This document shows positions 54,389-63,175 of a DNA stretch of 64,000 nt, piece after piece (the first letter of the stretch is position 1; each line of letters starts with the position of its first letter). The notes beneath the pieces were generated by a model. It did no database searches and was not told where the DNA came from. It saw nothing but the letters and a program-made list of their open reading frames with translations. A program made the position numbers and the translations under genes. This stretch comes from Neoroseomonas lacus (GTDB taxonomy: Bacteria; Pseudomonadota; Alphaproteobacteria; Acetobacterales; Acetobacteraceae), in assembly GCF_014644535.1 (NCBI RefSeq), contig NZ_BMKW01000008.1:117074-181073 (forward strand), written 5' to 3'.

Positions 54389-56650
54389 TCATCCAGCCGT
54401 TCCAGGCGCGCGCGCTTCGCGTAACATGCGCTCGATCCCGATCGGGAAATGCCGGACGCGAATGCCGGTGGCATGCCACACGGCATTCGCGATCGCGCCG
54501 GCCGTGCCGGTGATACCGATTTCGCCGACACCCTTGATGCCGAGAGCATTCACGTGGGGGTCGTCTTCCTCAACCAGAATGGCCTCGAGCGAGGGGACAT
54601 CCGCGTTCACCGGCACGTGGTACTCGCCCAGATCGGCATTCATCACCCGACCCGTGCGCGGGTCCAGCACGGCGCGTTCGTGCAGGGCGAAGGAAACGCC
54701 CCAGATCATGCCGCCATAGTACTGGCTGCGCACCAGCCGTGGGTTGATGATCCTGCCGGCCGCGAAGGCGCCGACCAAACGTGTTGCGCGGATCTGCCCC
54801 AGGTCGGGATCCACCTTCACCTCGGCGAAGACCGCGCCATGGGCCTGCATGGCATAGCGCTCCGCCATGGCCGTGTCCGCCGCCCCGCTGCCATGACCCT
54901 CGATTTCCGCCACGCCGGCGCGAGCGAGGATATCGGCGAAGCTCTCGCCGCGATTTTCGTCATCCCAGCGCACCAGCCGGCCTTTGCGAGGCACGACGCC
55001 GACATTGCCGGCGCCGAACAGCGGTGATCGCGGGTCGGTCAGTGCCAGCTCCGTCAGGCGGGCGATCACCTGCTCGCCTGCCGCCTGGATCGCACTGCCC
55101 GCGGTGGCGGTATGCCCGGAGCCGCCGGCGATCCCGGCATCCGGCAGGTCGGAACTGCCGGCGCGGAACTCCACTTGCTCGACATCAAGGCCGAGGCTGT
55201 CAGCCGCGATCTGGGCGAACACGGTCCAGGCGCCTTGCCCCATGTCGTGCGCGCCGGTCTCGACTAGGCCCGTTCCGTCACGCCGCAGCACAGCCCGGGC
55301 CGCGGCCTGGAACATATGCGCGGGGAAGGTCGCCGTGCCGACGCCCCAGCCGACCAGCAGCCCGTTCTCGTCGCGCATCTGCCGCGATTCCAGCGGACGG
55401 CCGGCCCAGCCGAAGCGGGCCGCGCCCTCGGCGTAGCATTCGCGCAGCGCCTTGGAGGAGAAGGAGCGCCCGGAGACCGGCTCGACCTCCGCGTAGTTGC
55501 GCAGGCGGAACTCCAGCGGGTCCATGGCGCAGGCCTGCGCCAACTCGTCGATCGCGCTCTCCAGCGCGATGCTGCCGCTTGCCAAGCCGGGTGCGCGCAT
55601 GAACCCCGGCGTGCCGGTGTCCAGCCGCACGGCCTCGTTGGTGATGGCGATGGCCGGCGCGGCGTAGAGCGTCCTGCTGATCCCTGCGGCCGGTTCGAAG
55701 AACTCGTCGAAGCGGCTGACGGCTGTGCGCACATGGTGGTGGATCGCTGTGAGCGCGCCATCCTCCGTCGCGCCGATGCGCAAACGCTGCCGCGTCGGCG
55801 CGCGATGGGTAACCGGTCCATACATCTGGTCGCGCCGCAGCACGAGCTTCACCGGCCGGCCGACGAGCTTCGCCGCAAGGATCCCCAACACCTGTGGCCC
55901 GGTCAGCAGCTTAGACCCGAAGCCGCCACCCAGGAACGGGCTGCGGATGTGGATGCCTTCCGCCCGGATACCGAACAGGGCGGCAAGCCGCATCTGGGTC
56001 AACGCCAGACCCTGCGTCGGCATGTCGAGCGACAGCGCATCGCCATCCCATGCGGCGACGACGCTGTGCGGCTCCATCGCGTTGTGGAATTGCTGGGGCG
56101 TCTCGTAGGTGGCCTCGAGCCGCCTGGCGGCCGCGGCGAGGCCGCCTTCGACATCGCCGTGCCAGAACTCGCCGGGGTCGCCGACGCCCACCGCCTGCGG
56201 CACGAAGACCTCCTCGGCGTCTAGTGTGACCTCGACCGGCTCGGCCTCGTAGCGAGCCGCGAGGAGCGCGGCACCCTCGGTAGCGGCTTCGAGCGTCTCC
56301 GCGATTACCACCGCAATCGGTTGCCCGGCATAGCGCACACGGTCGTCCTGCAGCAGGTCGAGGCAGAAGGAGAAGGGCACCGACTTGTCGTCCGGGTGCA
56401 GCGCGAGTGGCGGCCGATTGCCGGGCGCCATCACGGCCACCACGCCAGGATGCGCTTGCGCCGCCTCGATATCCATGGACACCACGCGGCCGCGCGCGAT
56501 GCGGCTTCCCGCCAGCACCGCGTGCAGCATGTCCGGTGGATGGTTGTCTGCGGCATAGCGCGCCTGGCCCGTCACCTTCAGCACGCCGTCGCGGCGCGTG
56601 ATTGGCTGGCCGGCATTCGACCCATGCCGCATGTGCAGAACCTCAGCCAT
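54389..56650 (-). CDS. Aldehyde/xanthine oxidoreductase molybdenum-binding subunit (PaoC-like)
   Basis: 753 residues from the ATG at 56650, as in PaoC/YagR. GDGVLKVTGQARYAADN-like start, NAMEPHSVVAAWDGDALSLD, FLGGGFGSKLLTGPQVLGIL, TGAHDMGQGAWTVFAQIAAD and the catalytic Glu in GIKGVGEIGITGTAGAIANA mark the molybdopterin-cytosine-dinucleotide enzyme family. It oxidises aldehydes to acids. Its start overlaps the FAD subunit gene; subunit order (Fe-S, FAD, Mo) is the Pao order. Confidence 0.92.
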   Translation of the reverse strand: MAEVLHMRHGSNAGQPITRRDGVLKVTGQARYAADNHPPDMLHAVLAGSRIARGRVVSMDIEAAQAHPGVVAVMAPGNRPPLALHPDDKSVPFSFCLDLLQDDRVRYAGQPIAVVIAETLEAATEGAALLAARYEAEPVEVTLDAEEVFVPQAVGVGDPGEFWHGDVEGGLAAAARRLEATYETPQQFHNAMEPHSVVAAWDGDALSLDMPTQGLALTQMRLAALFGIRAEGIHIRSPFLGGGFGSKLLTGPQVLGILAAKLVGRPVKLVLRRDQMYGPVTHRAPTRQRLRIGATEDGALTAIHHHVRTAVSRFDEFFEPAAGISRTLYAAPAIAITNEAVRLDTGTPGFMRAPGLASGSIALESAIDELAQACAMDPLEFRLRNYAEVEPVSGRSFSSKALRECYAEGAARFGWAGRPLESRQMRDENGLLVGWGVGTATFPAHMFQAAARAVLRRDGTGLVETGAHDMGQGAWTVFAQIAADSLGLDVEQVEFRAGSSDLPDAGIAGGSGHTATAGSAIQAAGEQVIARLTELALTDPRSPLFGAGNVGVVPRKGRLVRWDDENRGESFADILARAGVAEIEGHGSGAADTAMAERYAMQAHGAVFAEVKVDPDLGQIRATRLVGAFAAGRIINPRLVRSQYYGGMIWGVSFALHERAVLDPRTGRVMNADLGEYHVPVNADVPSLEAILVEEDDPHVNALGIKGVGEIGITGTAGAIANAVWHATGIRVRHFPIGIERMLREARAPGTAG

Positions 56651-57698
56651 GGAGACCTCCGGGAATGGGAGCGAAGGGGGACGCAGGCAACGCCGGCAAG
56701 CGATCCGGCGTGCCGGCCGCCGCGAGTGTAAGCGCACGGATGGCGATGCGCTGCGCGAGCTCGATTTTGAAGGCGTTGTCGCCGGAGGGCCGGGCACCGG
56801 CGAGGGCAAGCTCCGCCGCGTGGCGGAAGGCGGCAGCGCCCGGCGCTGCGCCGGCCAGTGCTGCTTCCGCGGCCTCGGCACGCCACGGCTTGGCGGCAAC
56901 GCCACCCAGTGCGAGCCGCGCCTCGGTGATCCTGCCATTCTCGATCCGCAGGCCGGCGGCGGCAGACACGACGGCGAAGGCATAGGAGGTGCGTTCGCGC
57001 AGCTTCACGTAGCGACTTTGCGCAGCGAAGCCCGCGGCCTCAGGCGGCAGCCGCACGGCCACCACCAACTCGCCCGGCGTCAGCACGCTCTCACGCTCCG
57101 GCGTCTCGCCCGGCAGCAGGTGGAAGTCCTGCAGCGGAATTGCCCGTGCGCCGGCAGGCCCTTCGATCTCGACCACCGCGCCCAACGCCACCAACGGCAC
57201 GCAGAAATCCGAAGGATGCGTCGCGATGCAGCCTTCGCTCCAGCCGAGCACGGCATGCAGCCGGTTCTCGCCACCACGGGCATCGCAGCCGCTGCCGGGC
57301 GCGCGGCGGTTGCACGCGCTTGCCGTGTCCTGGAAATAGGCGCAGCGCGTGCGCTGCAACAGGTTGCCGCCGACTGTGGCGACGTTGCGCAGCTGGGCCG
57401 AAGCGCCGGAGAGCAGCGCTTCGCATACCGCCGGAAATTGCCGGCGAAACGCGGCGTCATGCGCGAGATCGGCATTGCGAACGCGCGCGCCGATCCGCAC
57501 CCCGCCATCCGGTAGCTGCTCGATCGCGTCGAGACCGGACAGGTAGTTCAAATCCACCAGCCGCGCCGGTCGCGCCGCACCGATCTTCATCAGGTCGAGC
57601 AGGTTGGTACCGGCGGCCAGATAGGCGCTGCCCGGCATCGCGGCGGCCGCGATGGCCTCGGCAACCGTATGCGGCCGAACATAGTCAAAGCGGTTCAT
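56643..57698 (-). CDS. Aldehyde oxidoreductase FAD-binding subunit (PaoB-like) with extra Fe-S insertion
   Basis: 351 residues. FAD site: YLAAGTNLLDLMKIGAARPA and ATVGGNLLQRTRCAYFQDTA. Four cysteines (RTRC, SACNRR, GSGC, SEGC) occur in the insertion between about residues 125 and 170, followed by IATHPSDFCVPL. In PaoB this region carries a 4Fe-4S cluster absent from xanthine dehydrogenases. Reads into the Mo-subunit gene by an 8-base overlap and is preceded by the 2Fe-2S gene with an ATGA overlap. Confidence 0.92.
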   Translation of the reverse strand: MNRFDYVRPHTVAEAIAAAAMPGSAYLAAGTNLLDLMKIGAARPARLVDLNYLSGLDAIEQLPDGGVRIGARVRNADLAHDAAFRRQFPAVCEALLSGASAQLRNVATVGGNLLQRTRCAYFQDTASACNRRAPGSGCDARGGENRLHAVLGWSEGCIATHPSDFCVPLVALGAVVEIEGPAGARAIPLQDFHLLPGETPERESVLTPGELVVAVRLPPEAAGFAAQSRYVKLRERTSYAFAVVSAAAGLRIENGRITEARLALGGVAAKPWRAEAAEAALAGAAPGAAAFRHAAELALAGARPSGDNAFKIELAQRIAIRALTLAAAGTPDRLPALPASPFAPIPGGLHG

Positions 57699-58195
57699 GC
57701 TGCCTCCTCGCGCGTCGTGGTGACGGTCATGTCGTGGGTCGCTTCGATCACCGCCTCGGTGATCCCGCGATACGCGCCGCAGCGGCAGAGATTGCCGCTC
57801 ATGCCCTCACGCACGCGCTCGGGGTCGTCCCCGGCCTGGCCTTCGCCAATCAGGCCGATGGCGCTCATGATCTGGCCAGGCGTGCAGAAGCCACATTGCA
57901 GGGCGTCGTGGGCGATGAAGGCCGCCTGAACGGGATGCAGCACGCCGCTCTCGGCCAAGCCCTCGATGGTCAGGATTTCCGCCCCGTCATGGCTGATTGC
58001 CAGCGCAAGGCAGGCGTTCACGCGGCGGCCGTTCAGCAGGACTGTGCAGGCACCGCACTGGCCGCGGTCGCAGCCCTTCTTGGTGCCGGTGAGGTCCAGC
58101 CGCTCGCGCAGCAGGTCCAGCAGGGTGACGCGCGGATCGTCCAGCTCGACCGTGCGTGGAACACGGTTGATAGTGAGCGTAACGGACAAGCTCAT
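57695..58195 (-). CDS. Aldehyde oxidoreductase 2Fe-2S subunit (PaoA-like)
   Basis: 166 residues with both clusters: CDRGQCGACTVLLNGRRVNAC in the plant-ferredoxin domain and CGFCTPGQ with CRCGAY in the helical domain. No export signal is seen, whereas PaoA of Escherichia coli carries a Tat signal, so the location may differ. First gene of the operon, divergent from the TetR gene across the operator region. Confidence 0.92.
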   Translation of the reverse strand: MSLSVTLTINRVPRTVELDDPRVTLLDLLRERLDLTGTKKGCDRGQCGACTVLLNGRRVNACLALAISHDGAEILTIEGLAESGVLHPVQAAFIAHDALQCGFCTPGQIMSAIGLIGEGQAGDDPERVREGMSGNLCRCGAYRGITEAVIEATHDMTVTTTREEAA

Positions 58196-58321
58196 GCGAA
58201 CCTCCGATGAGGACGGTTTCAGGATAAGAAGTGCGGCCGGGCCGGCGCCCTGCGCCGGGCCCGGCGGGGGAGAATGGCGGGGGCGGAAGAAGATCCTCCC
58301 GCGGCGCCGAAGCGTGATATA

Positions 58322-58365
58322 CGGAGGGTGCCTCCGTTTGCAAGAGGTAACGGAGGGTGTCTCCG
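58322..58365. promoter_or_regulatory. Tandem palindromic operators between the Pao operon and TetR
   Basis: Two copies of a CGGAGG-type dyad: ACGGAGGGTGCCTCCGT at 58321-58337 (perfect 7-base arms) and CGGAGGGTGTCTCCG at 58351-58365 (one mismatch), 29 bases centre to centre. They lie in the 197-base gap between the divergent starts, close to the TetR start. This is the expected layout for TetR autoregulation and control of the oxidoreductase. Confidence 0.7.
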
Positions 58366-58392
58366 CTTTTATCGGAAAGACTACGACCGCGC

Positions 58393-59001
58393 ATGACCGA
58401 CCAGCTAGGCAGAAGCCCCCGCAAGCCCCGCGCCGATGCCATCCGGAACCGCGAACGTGTGCTGGAAGCGGCGAAAGCCATCTTCAGCGAGGGTGGTACG
58501 GAAACCGGCCTGGAGGCCGTGGCTCGGAAGGCCGGCGTCGGGATCGGGACGCTCTATCGTCACTTTCCGACGCGCGAGGCGCTCTATGAGGCGGTCTATC
58601 GGCGCGAGGTGGAGCAGCTGGCGGAGCTGGCGCAGCATCTCACCACGGACATGCCGCCACTTGCCGGGTTGCGCCGTTGGCTTCTGGCGTTGGTGGAATT
58701 CGTCGCAACGAAGAAGGGCATGGGGGCGGCGCTTGCCCTGGCGGCCCACAAGCCGCCGGAGCTCATGGCATTCACGACCAGCCGGATGAACGAAGCGATC
58801 GGGATGCTGCTGGGCCCGGCCGCCGAGGCCGGTGAGGTGCGGCGCGACATCGGCCCGGATGACCTTCTGCGGATGGTGATCGGGCTTTGCTACATGCAGG
58901 ACGGGCCGGGCTGGCAGGCGCAGGTGATGCGGCTGCTCGATGTCTTTCTGGACGGGCTGCGCATCCGTCGGGACGATCCGTCAGAATCTCCGCGATCCTG
59001 A
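58393..59001 (+). CDS. TetR/AcrR-family transcriptional regulator
   Basis: 202 residues from the ATG at 58393. RERVLEAAKAIFSEGGTETG, LEAVARKAGVGIGTLYRHFP and REALYEAVYRREVEQL give the DNA-binding domain; LCYMQDGPGWQAQVMRLLDV lies in the ligand domain. It is divergent from the Pao-type operon and probably senses an aldehyde, acid or electrophile. The operator pair lies directly upstream. Confidence 0.93.
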   Translation: MTDQLGRSPRKPRADAIRNRERVLEAAKAIFSEGGTETGLEAVARKAGVGIGTLYRHFPTREALYEAVYRREVEQLAELAQHLTTDMPPLAGLRRWLLALVEFVATKKGMGAALALAAHKPPELMAFTTSRMNEAIGMLLGPAAEAGEVRRDIGPDDLLRMVIGLCYMQDGPGWQAQVMRLLDVFLDGLRIRRDDPSESPRS

Positions 59002-59639
59002 CCCTACCCGCGCGCGAACGCCAAAGCCATCGCGGATAATGCGCGCATAGCCGCTACCTCCGAACACATCCCCCGAGCGATGCTGTCCCGCGCCGCGTGC
59101 ACACGGCCGAGAAAGTTTTAGCTGATGTTGTGCATCACGACAGATATGCCGATTAGACCAAGGACGTTCCGATATGAGTTTCTTTGCAATTGAATAGTCA
59201 TGCCGATGTCGCTGCGACGAGCCGATCCTCTTCTCGGCATATGAGCACCACGCGTCCACGCAGGAAGTTCCTCGAAGAGCTCGTCGAATGGCCTCTTTGC
59301 TTGACTGTTGAGAACGCTGAAGCATTGCTCGCGTTGAAGACGTCGGCGACCAGGAAGTCCTCGACGATGCAAGTCTGAGGCGAGATTGCACGATCGAACA
59401 TCTCAGGAGCTCCTGGACGCCCTGAAAGACGTCCTGGCGCCGAAGCGCCGCGGCCATGGCATGGCGCTCCCACAGCGGCTGCGAATGATGGCAATACGAT
59501 TGGAGGCAGGACGACGCGAGACGCCGCAGCGCTTCATCCCGCTTGCGTTCCACATGACGCGGGTCGACGAGACGGTCAGGCGTCGCCTTCTGCACTTCCT
59601 CGTCTCCGACGTTCAGCGCGGAGCGATCGCGTCCCCGCG
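59002..59639. other. AT-richer stretch without recognised genes
   Basis: 638 bases. Several short open frames exist but none resembles a known family or has consistent codon use. The composition is less GC-rich than the flanks (for example around 59110-59200), which suggests degraded or transferred DNA. Confidence 0.45.
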
Positions 59640-59948
59640 CTCCAAGACGAGGCCATCAGTGCTCCCGACGTTGTCGCGCTGCGCGAGCACGTTGAGATCA
59701 TCGCCGACACGACCTTCGGACGCGACGAGGCCGCAGCGGAGATTGTGCTGCGGGATAGGGCGGCCAGTCGCGTCCATATCCGTCATGCGCGCGGCAGCAC
59801 GGCCAGACCGATGACGGACAGCGAGCTCGACGCCAAATTCCGCGGCCAAGTCTGCACCGAATTGCCTGACGCCGACGTCGAGAGACTGATCGGTCGCCTG
59901 CGTACCGTGGTGGAATGCGCGGACGTGGCGACTTGGCTCTTGCGCTAG
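59640..59948 (+). pseudogene. MmgE/PrpD-family C-terminal remnant
   Basis: About 100 codons in one frame: DVVALREHVEIIADDTFGRD, RVHIRHARGSTARPMTDSEL, DAKFRGQ. The HARGS...RPMTDAEL-like pattern is characteristic of the C-terminal domain of 2-methylcitrate dehydratase relatives. The catalytic N-terminal domain is missing. Confidence 0.6.
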
Positions 59949-60360
59949 GATGCTGATCCTGCGAGCGGGCGATCAAATCGCCTGTAGTGGCCGAGGTGGT
60001 GTACGATAACTGACGAGCCTCCATCGAGTGGCCCACTAAAATCCCAGCCGCGCCACTCGATGGGGCTGGTCATGAGTGGGGTTATTTCTTCATGACGATC
60101 GACCCCGCTCTCCTGTAGCCCCAAAAGAGCGTTCAAGGAGCGGATGGCTGGATTGCTCGATACCATCGAAGCATCGCGCACCGTGCCCGATGCCGGCGCA
60201 GTGCGCGTTCCCGGCGGTGGAAGCCAGCGGAGAATTGCGGAAGGCCGTGCCCGCGGCTGGATCGACGTCGCCGCGCCGATCTATGAGGCTCTACGCGCGT
60301 AATGCGTGGATTCGGCGCTCATCCTGCGCGCCCAGCCCGGTCGTTTGACGCGGTGCCGAG
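59949..60360. other. Intergenic stretch without recognised genes
   Basis: 412 bases between the PrpD relic and the stop of the hydrolase-Bug fusion. A 55-codon frame ending at 60302 (GWIDVAAPIYEALRA) could be another C-terminal relic but was not identified. Confidence 0.4.
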
Positions 60361-62130
60361 CTAATTCATCTCGACGCGCATCTCCCGTAGCAGCGGCGTC
60401 CAACGCGCGACCTCGGTGCGGTAAAGCTCCGCCGCCGCATCCGGCCCCTCCGGATTGCCGACGACGCCTTCGCTTGCCAGCCGCTCGCGAACGATCGGCG
60501 TCTGCATGGCTTGCGCCACGGCCGCCGCGACGCGGTCGAGGATCGGTCGCGGCGTGCGCGCGGGCGCCACGATCGCCGCCCAGTTGGAATACTCGTAGCC
60601 GGGGAAGCCTTGCTCCGCGACCGTGGCGACGTCCAGCAACAGCGGGCTGCGCTGCGTACCGCTGACGCCGATCGCCTTCACCGCCCCCGCCCGCACCTGC
60701 GAAGCCACGGAGGATATCGTGGTGAACATCACATCCAGCCGCCCCGCGAGCAGATCGTTCAGCGCCGGCGCCGTGCCGCGATAGGGCACGTGCAGCATCT
60801 CGACCTGCAGCGTCCGCCAGAGCATCTCTGACGCGATGTGCGTTCCGCTGCCCTGACCGGCCGTTCCGAAAGTCAGTCTACCCGGTTCCGACCTGGCACG
60901 GTGCATCAGGTCCTGCACGTCGCGGATCGGGCTGTTCGGCGCAACGATCAGGATGTTCGGTTGCCGCCCCGTCACCGAAATCGGCGCGAAGTCGCGGATC
61001 ACGTCATAGGGCAGCGATCGCGTCATGCCCGGCTGGAAGGTCAGGCCAAGCCCGCTGTAGAGCAGCGTATAGCCGTCCGGTGACGCCTTCGCGACGTAGT
61101 CGGTGCCGATGACTGTGCCAGCACCACCGCGATTCTCCACCACCACCGGCTGCCCAAGCGATTGCGTCATGGCATCGGCGATGACGCGCGCGACGATGTC
61201 CGTGCCGCCGCCTGGTGCGAAGGGCACGACCAGACGGATCGGCCGGTCGGGATATGTCCCTTGTGCGCGCAGTGGCGCGGCGATCAGGCCGAACAGCGCC
61301 GCCGTGATCGCTGCCCGCCGTCCGATCGGCGCCGCATCCGGCCGCGACAGGAAGTTCCGCAGATGGCTCGCAACGAGGTCTGGCGCCTCGAGCAGGATGG
61401 AATGGCGCAGCCCTGGCAGGATATGCAGTTCGGACCCGGCGATGCGGTCGTGCATCAGTTGTGACATGCGCGGGTTGGATCCCTGGTCGAACTCGCCAGT
61501 CATCACCAGCGTCGGCGCGGTGATGCGATGCAGGTCATCCGCAAGATCGCTGGTCGCCAGCACGCGATAGGCGGCCGCGTAGCTTGGCTTGTGGTTGGCG
61601 GCGATGCGGGCGAGGCGGTTCTCCACGATCTCAGGATGGCTCTCGCGAAAGGCGTCCGTGAACCAGCGCGATGCGGATGCGGCCGCGTGGCTCATCGGCT
61701 CGTTTGTCTCGAGTGCCGCAAGGCGCTTCATGACGGCCTCGCGCTCCGCCTCGGTACGGCCTGCGACGCCGCTGACGACGGCGAGCCGCCGCACGCGGCT
61801 GGGATAGTCCAACGCGAAACGCTGCGCGACTAGCGCGCCGAGCGAGAAGCCCATCACATCCGCCTGCGCGAAGCCGACATGGTCCATCAGCTCGGCGATG
61901 TCAGCCGTGAAATGCACGAGTCTGTAGGGGCCGGGCACGCGTTCAGACTTGCCATGGCCACGCAGGTCAAGGCGCAGGATGCGGAAGCCCGGGCCGAGCG
62001 CGCCGGCGACCAGCGACAGATCTTCAAGGTCGCTGCCGACACCGTGGATCAGCACCACCGGCTGCCCGTCGCCTTCCAGCCGATAGCGGGTCCGCAGTCT
62101 GGACCCAGCGAAGAAGCAGTCGTCCGACAC
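60361..62130 (-). CDS. Fusion of an alpha/beta-hydrolase and a Bug/TctC substrate-binding protein
   Basis: 589 residues in one uninterrupted frame. Residues 1-265 are an alpha/beta-hydrolase of the 3-oxoadipate enol-lactonase type: VVLIHGVGSDLEDLSLVAGA, the nucleophile elbow DVMGFSLGALVAQRFA (GFSLG with Ser), LVMTGEFDQG with the acid and LPGLRHSILLEAPD with the His. Residues 275-589 are a Bug protein: RRAAITAALFGLIAAPLRAQ is a leftover signal sequence, then DRPIRLVVPFAPGGGTDIVA and VPYRGTAPALNDLLAGRLDV. No ATG, GTG or TTG exists at the junction, so independent translation of the Bug half would need a rare start. Either a real bifunctional protein, a deletion fusion, or a sequencing error. Confidence 0.82.
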   Translation of the reverse strand: MSDDCFFAGSRLRTRYRLEGDGQPVVLIHGVGSDLEDLSLVAGALGPGFRILRLDLRGHGKSERVPGPYRLVHFTADIAELMDHVGFAQADVMGFSLGALVAQRFALDYPSRVRRLAVVSGVAGRTEAEREAVMKRLAALETNEPMSHAAASASRWFTDAFRESHPEIVENRLARIAANHKPSYAAAYRVLATSDLADDLHRITAPTLVMTGEFDQGSNPRMSQLMHDRIAGSELHILPGLRHSILLEAPDLVASHLRNFLSRPDAAPIGRRAAITAALFGLIAAPLRAQGTYPDRPIRLVVPFAPGGGTDIVARVIADAMTQSLGQPVVVENRGGAGTVIGTDYVAKASPDGYTLLYSGLGLTFQPGMTRSLPYDVIRDFAPISVTGRQPNILIVAPNSPIRDVQDLMHRARSEPGRLTFGTAGQGSGTHIASEMLWRTLQVEMLHVPYRGTAPALNDLLAGRLDVMFTTISSVASQVRAGAVKAIGVSGTQRSPLLLDVATVAEQGFPGYEYSNWAAIVAPARTPRPILDRVAAAVAQAMQTPIVRERLASEGVVGNPEGPDAAAELYRTEVARWTPLLREMRVEMN

Positions 62131-62349
62131 GTCTTTCAGCCCTCCGTCATACGTCGCACCGTTGCGTGGCCTTTGCCCCGGGCCGCGCCCGCATCTTGGT
62201 CAGCGCCATCGGCTCCGGCGTCCGTAACCTGTGCGGAGCCTAGGCAAGCAGGCAAACGCCGGTCAAGGGCGACTTTCACCATTTCCACAAGAACCCGCGA
62301 GGCCGATCTCAGAAAAGCTTGACTTATGAGGCCTGTCATCCTTCGATAT

Positions 62350-62371
62350 TCAGGAATATGAAAATCAGGGA
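62350..62371. promoter_or_regulatory. TCAGGGA-type motifs upstream of the DUF1185 gene
   Basis: TCAGGAA at 62350-62356 and TCAGGGA at 62365-62371 lie 15 bases apart, 70-90 bases upstream of the DUF1185 start. TCAGGGA is the same heptamer that recurs downstream of the XRE gene, which suggests a shared regulator. Confidence 0.5.
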
Positions 62372-62395
62372 CGACCAAGTGTGTTGGGAGGAATT

Positions 62396-62443
62396 ATGAG
62401 AAGAGCACTGCGTCACCGCACGGGACGGGAACGCCGCTCGTGA
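62396..62443 (+). CDS. Arginine-rich 15-residue leader ORF
   Basis: An ATG preceded by GGGAGGA opens a 15-codon frame, MRRALRHRTGRERRS, with seven arginines. Its TGA (62441-62443) overlaps the GTG start of the DUF1185 gene (62440), so translation of the two could be coupled. A short basic leader of this kind could sense arginine supply. Alternatively the ATG is fortuitous; the ribosome site is rather close (four bases). Confidence 0.4.
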   Translation: MRRALRHRTGRERRS

Positions 62444-63060
62444 CCTCGCTCCATGGCATCCGGAAGATCGTGACCTTCGTCGACGACACGCTCGAGGAGG
62501 GCGGGCGCCCGACGTCAAGGCATATCCGGATGGCCGGCTGCGCCGCGGTGATCCGCAACCCTTGGGCCGGCGCCGGCTATGTGGATGATCTCCGCCCCGG
62601 CATCACGGAACACGCCGCGGCGCTGGCCGGCATCCTGGTTCCTCGCCTTGTCGGGCTCTTCCCCGATGCGGACGCTATCGAGGCTTTCGGCAAATGCGCG
62701 GTGGTCGGTGTCAACGGTGAGATCGAGCACGCCGCCGCCATGATCCACACCCTCCATTTCGGAAACCTGGTCCGTATCGGCGCGCGCGGCGATTCCTTCC
62801 TGTCCTTCACCAACAAGCGCAATGGCGCGGGCGGCGCCATCATCCTTCCCCTCACGCACAAGAAGAGCGAATTGCGCGGATCCCGCTCACATTTCCTCAC
62901 CCTCGAATTCGCGATCCCTGATGCGCCGGGGCCGGACGAGATCGTTGTCGCGCTCGGCGCGGCCGATGGGGGCAGGGCTCATTCGCGGATCGGCGACAGG
63001 TACATCGACATGCGGGAAATGGGCGTGGACCAGACCGGCAAGCCGCTTCCGCCGTCGTGA
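62440..63060 (+). CDS. DUF1185 'amino acid synthesis' family protein
   Basis: 206 residues from a GTG. IRKIVTFVDDTLEEGGRPTS, AAVIRNPWAGAGYVDDL, FGKCAVVGVNGEIEHAAAMI and GAGGAIILPLTHKKSELRG are characteristic of DUF1185. The family is named for amino acid synthesis but has no established reaction. It sits between the hydrolase-Bug fusion (divergent) and the XRE-cupin regulator, with which it seems to form a regulatory unit. A downstream ATG would remove family-conserved residues. Confidence 0.85.
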   Translation: MTSLHGIRKIVTFVDDTLEEGGRPTSRHIRMAGCAAVIRNPWAGAGYVDDLRPGITEHAAALAGILVPRLVGLFPDADAIEAFGKCAVVGVNGEIEHAAAMIHTLHFGNLVRIGARGDSFLSFTNKRNGAGGAIILPLTHKKSELRGSRSHFLTLEFAIPDAPGPDEIVVALGAADGGRAHSRIGDRYIDMREMGVDQTGKPLPPS

Positions 63061-63175
63061 CCCGCATGCGCTGTTGAGAGGGCACGGAGGGTTACGATAG
63101 AGGGTTTGGTCGGGGCCCGGCCCGGAATACCCTGTGGCAACTGCTGCGGTACGAGCTTTGATGGAAGACGCAAAC

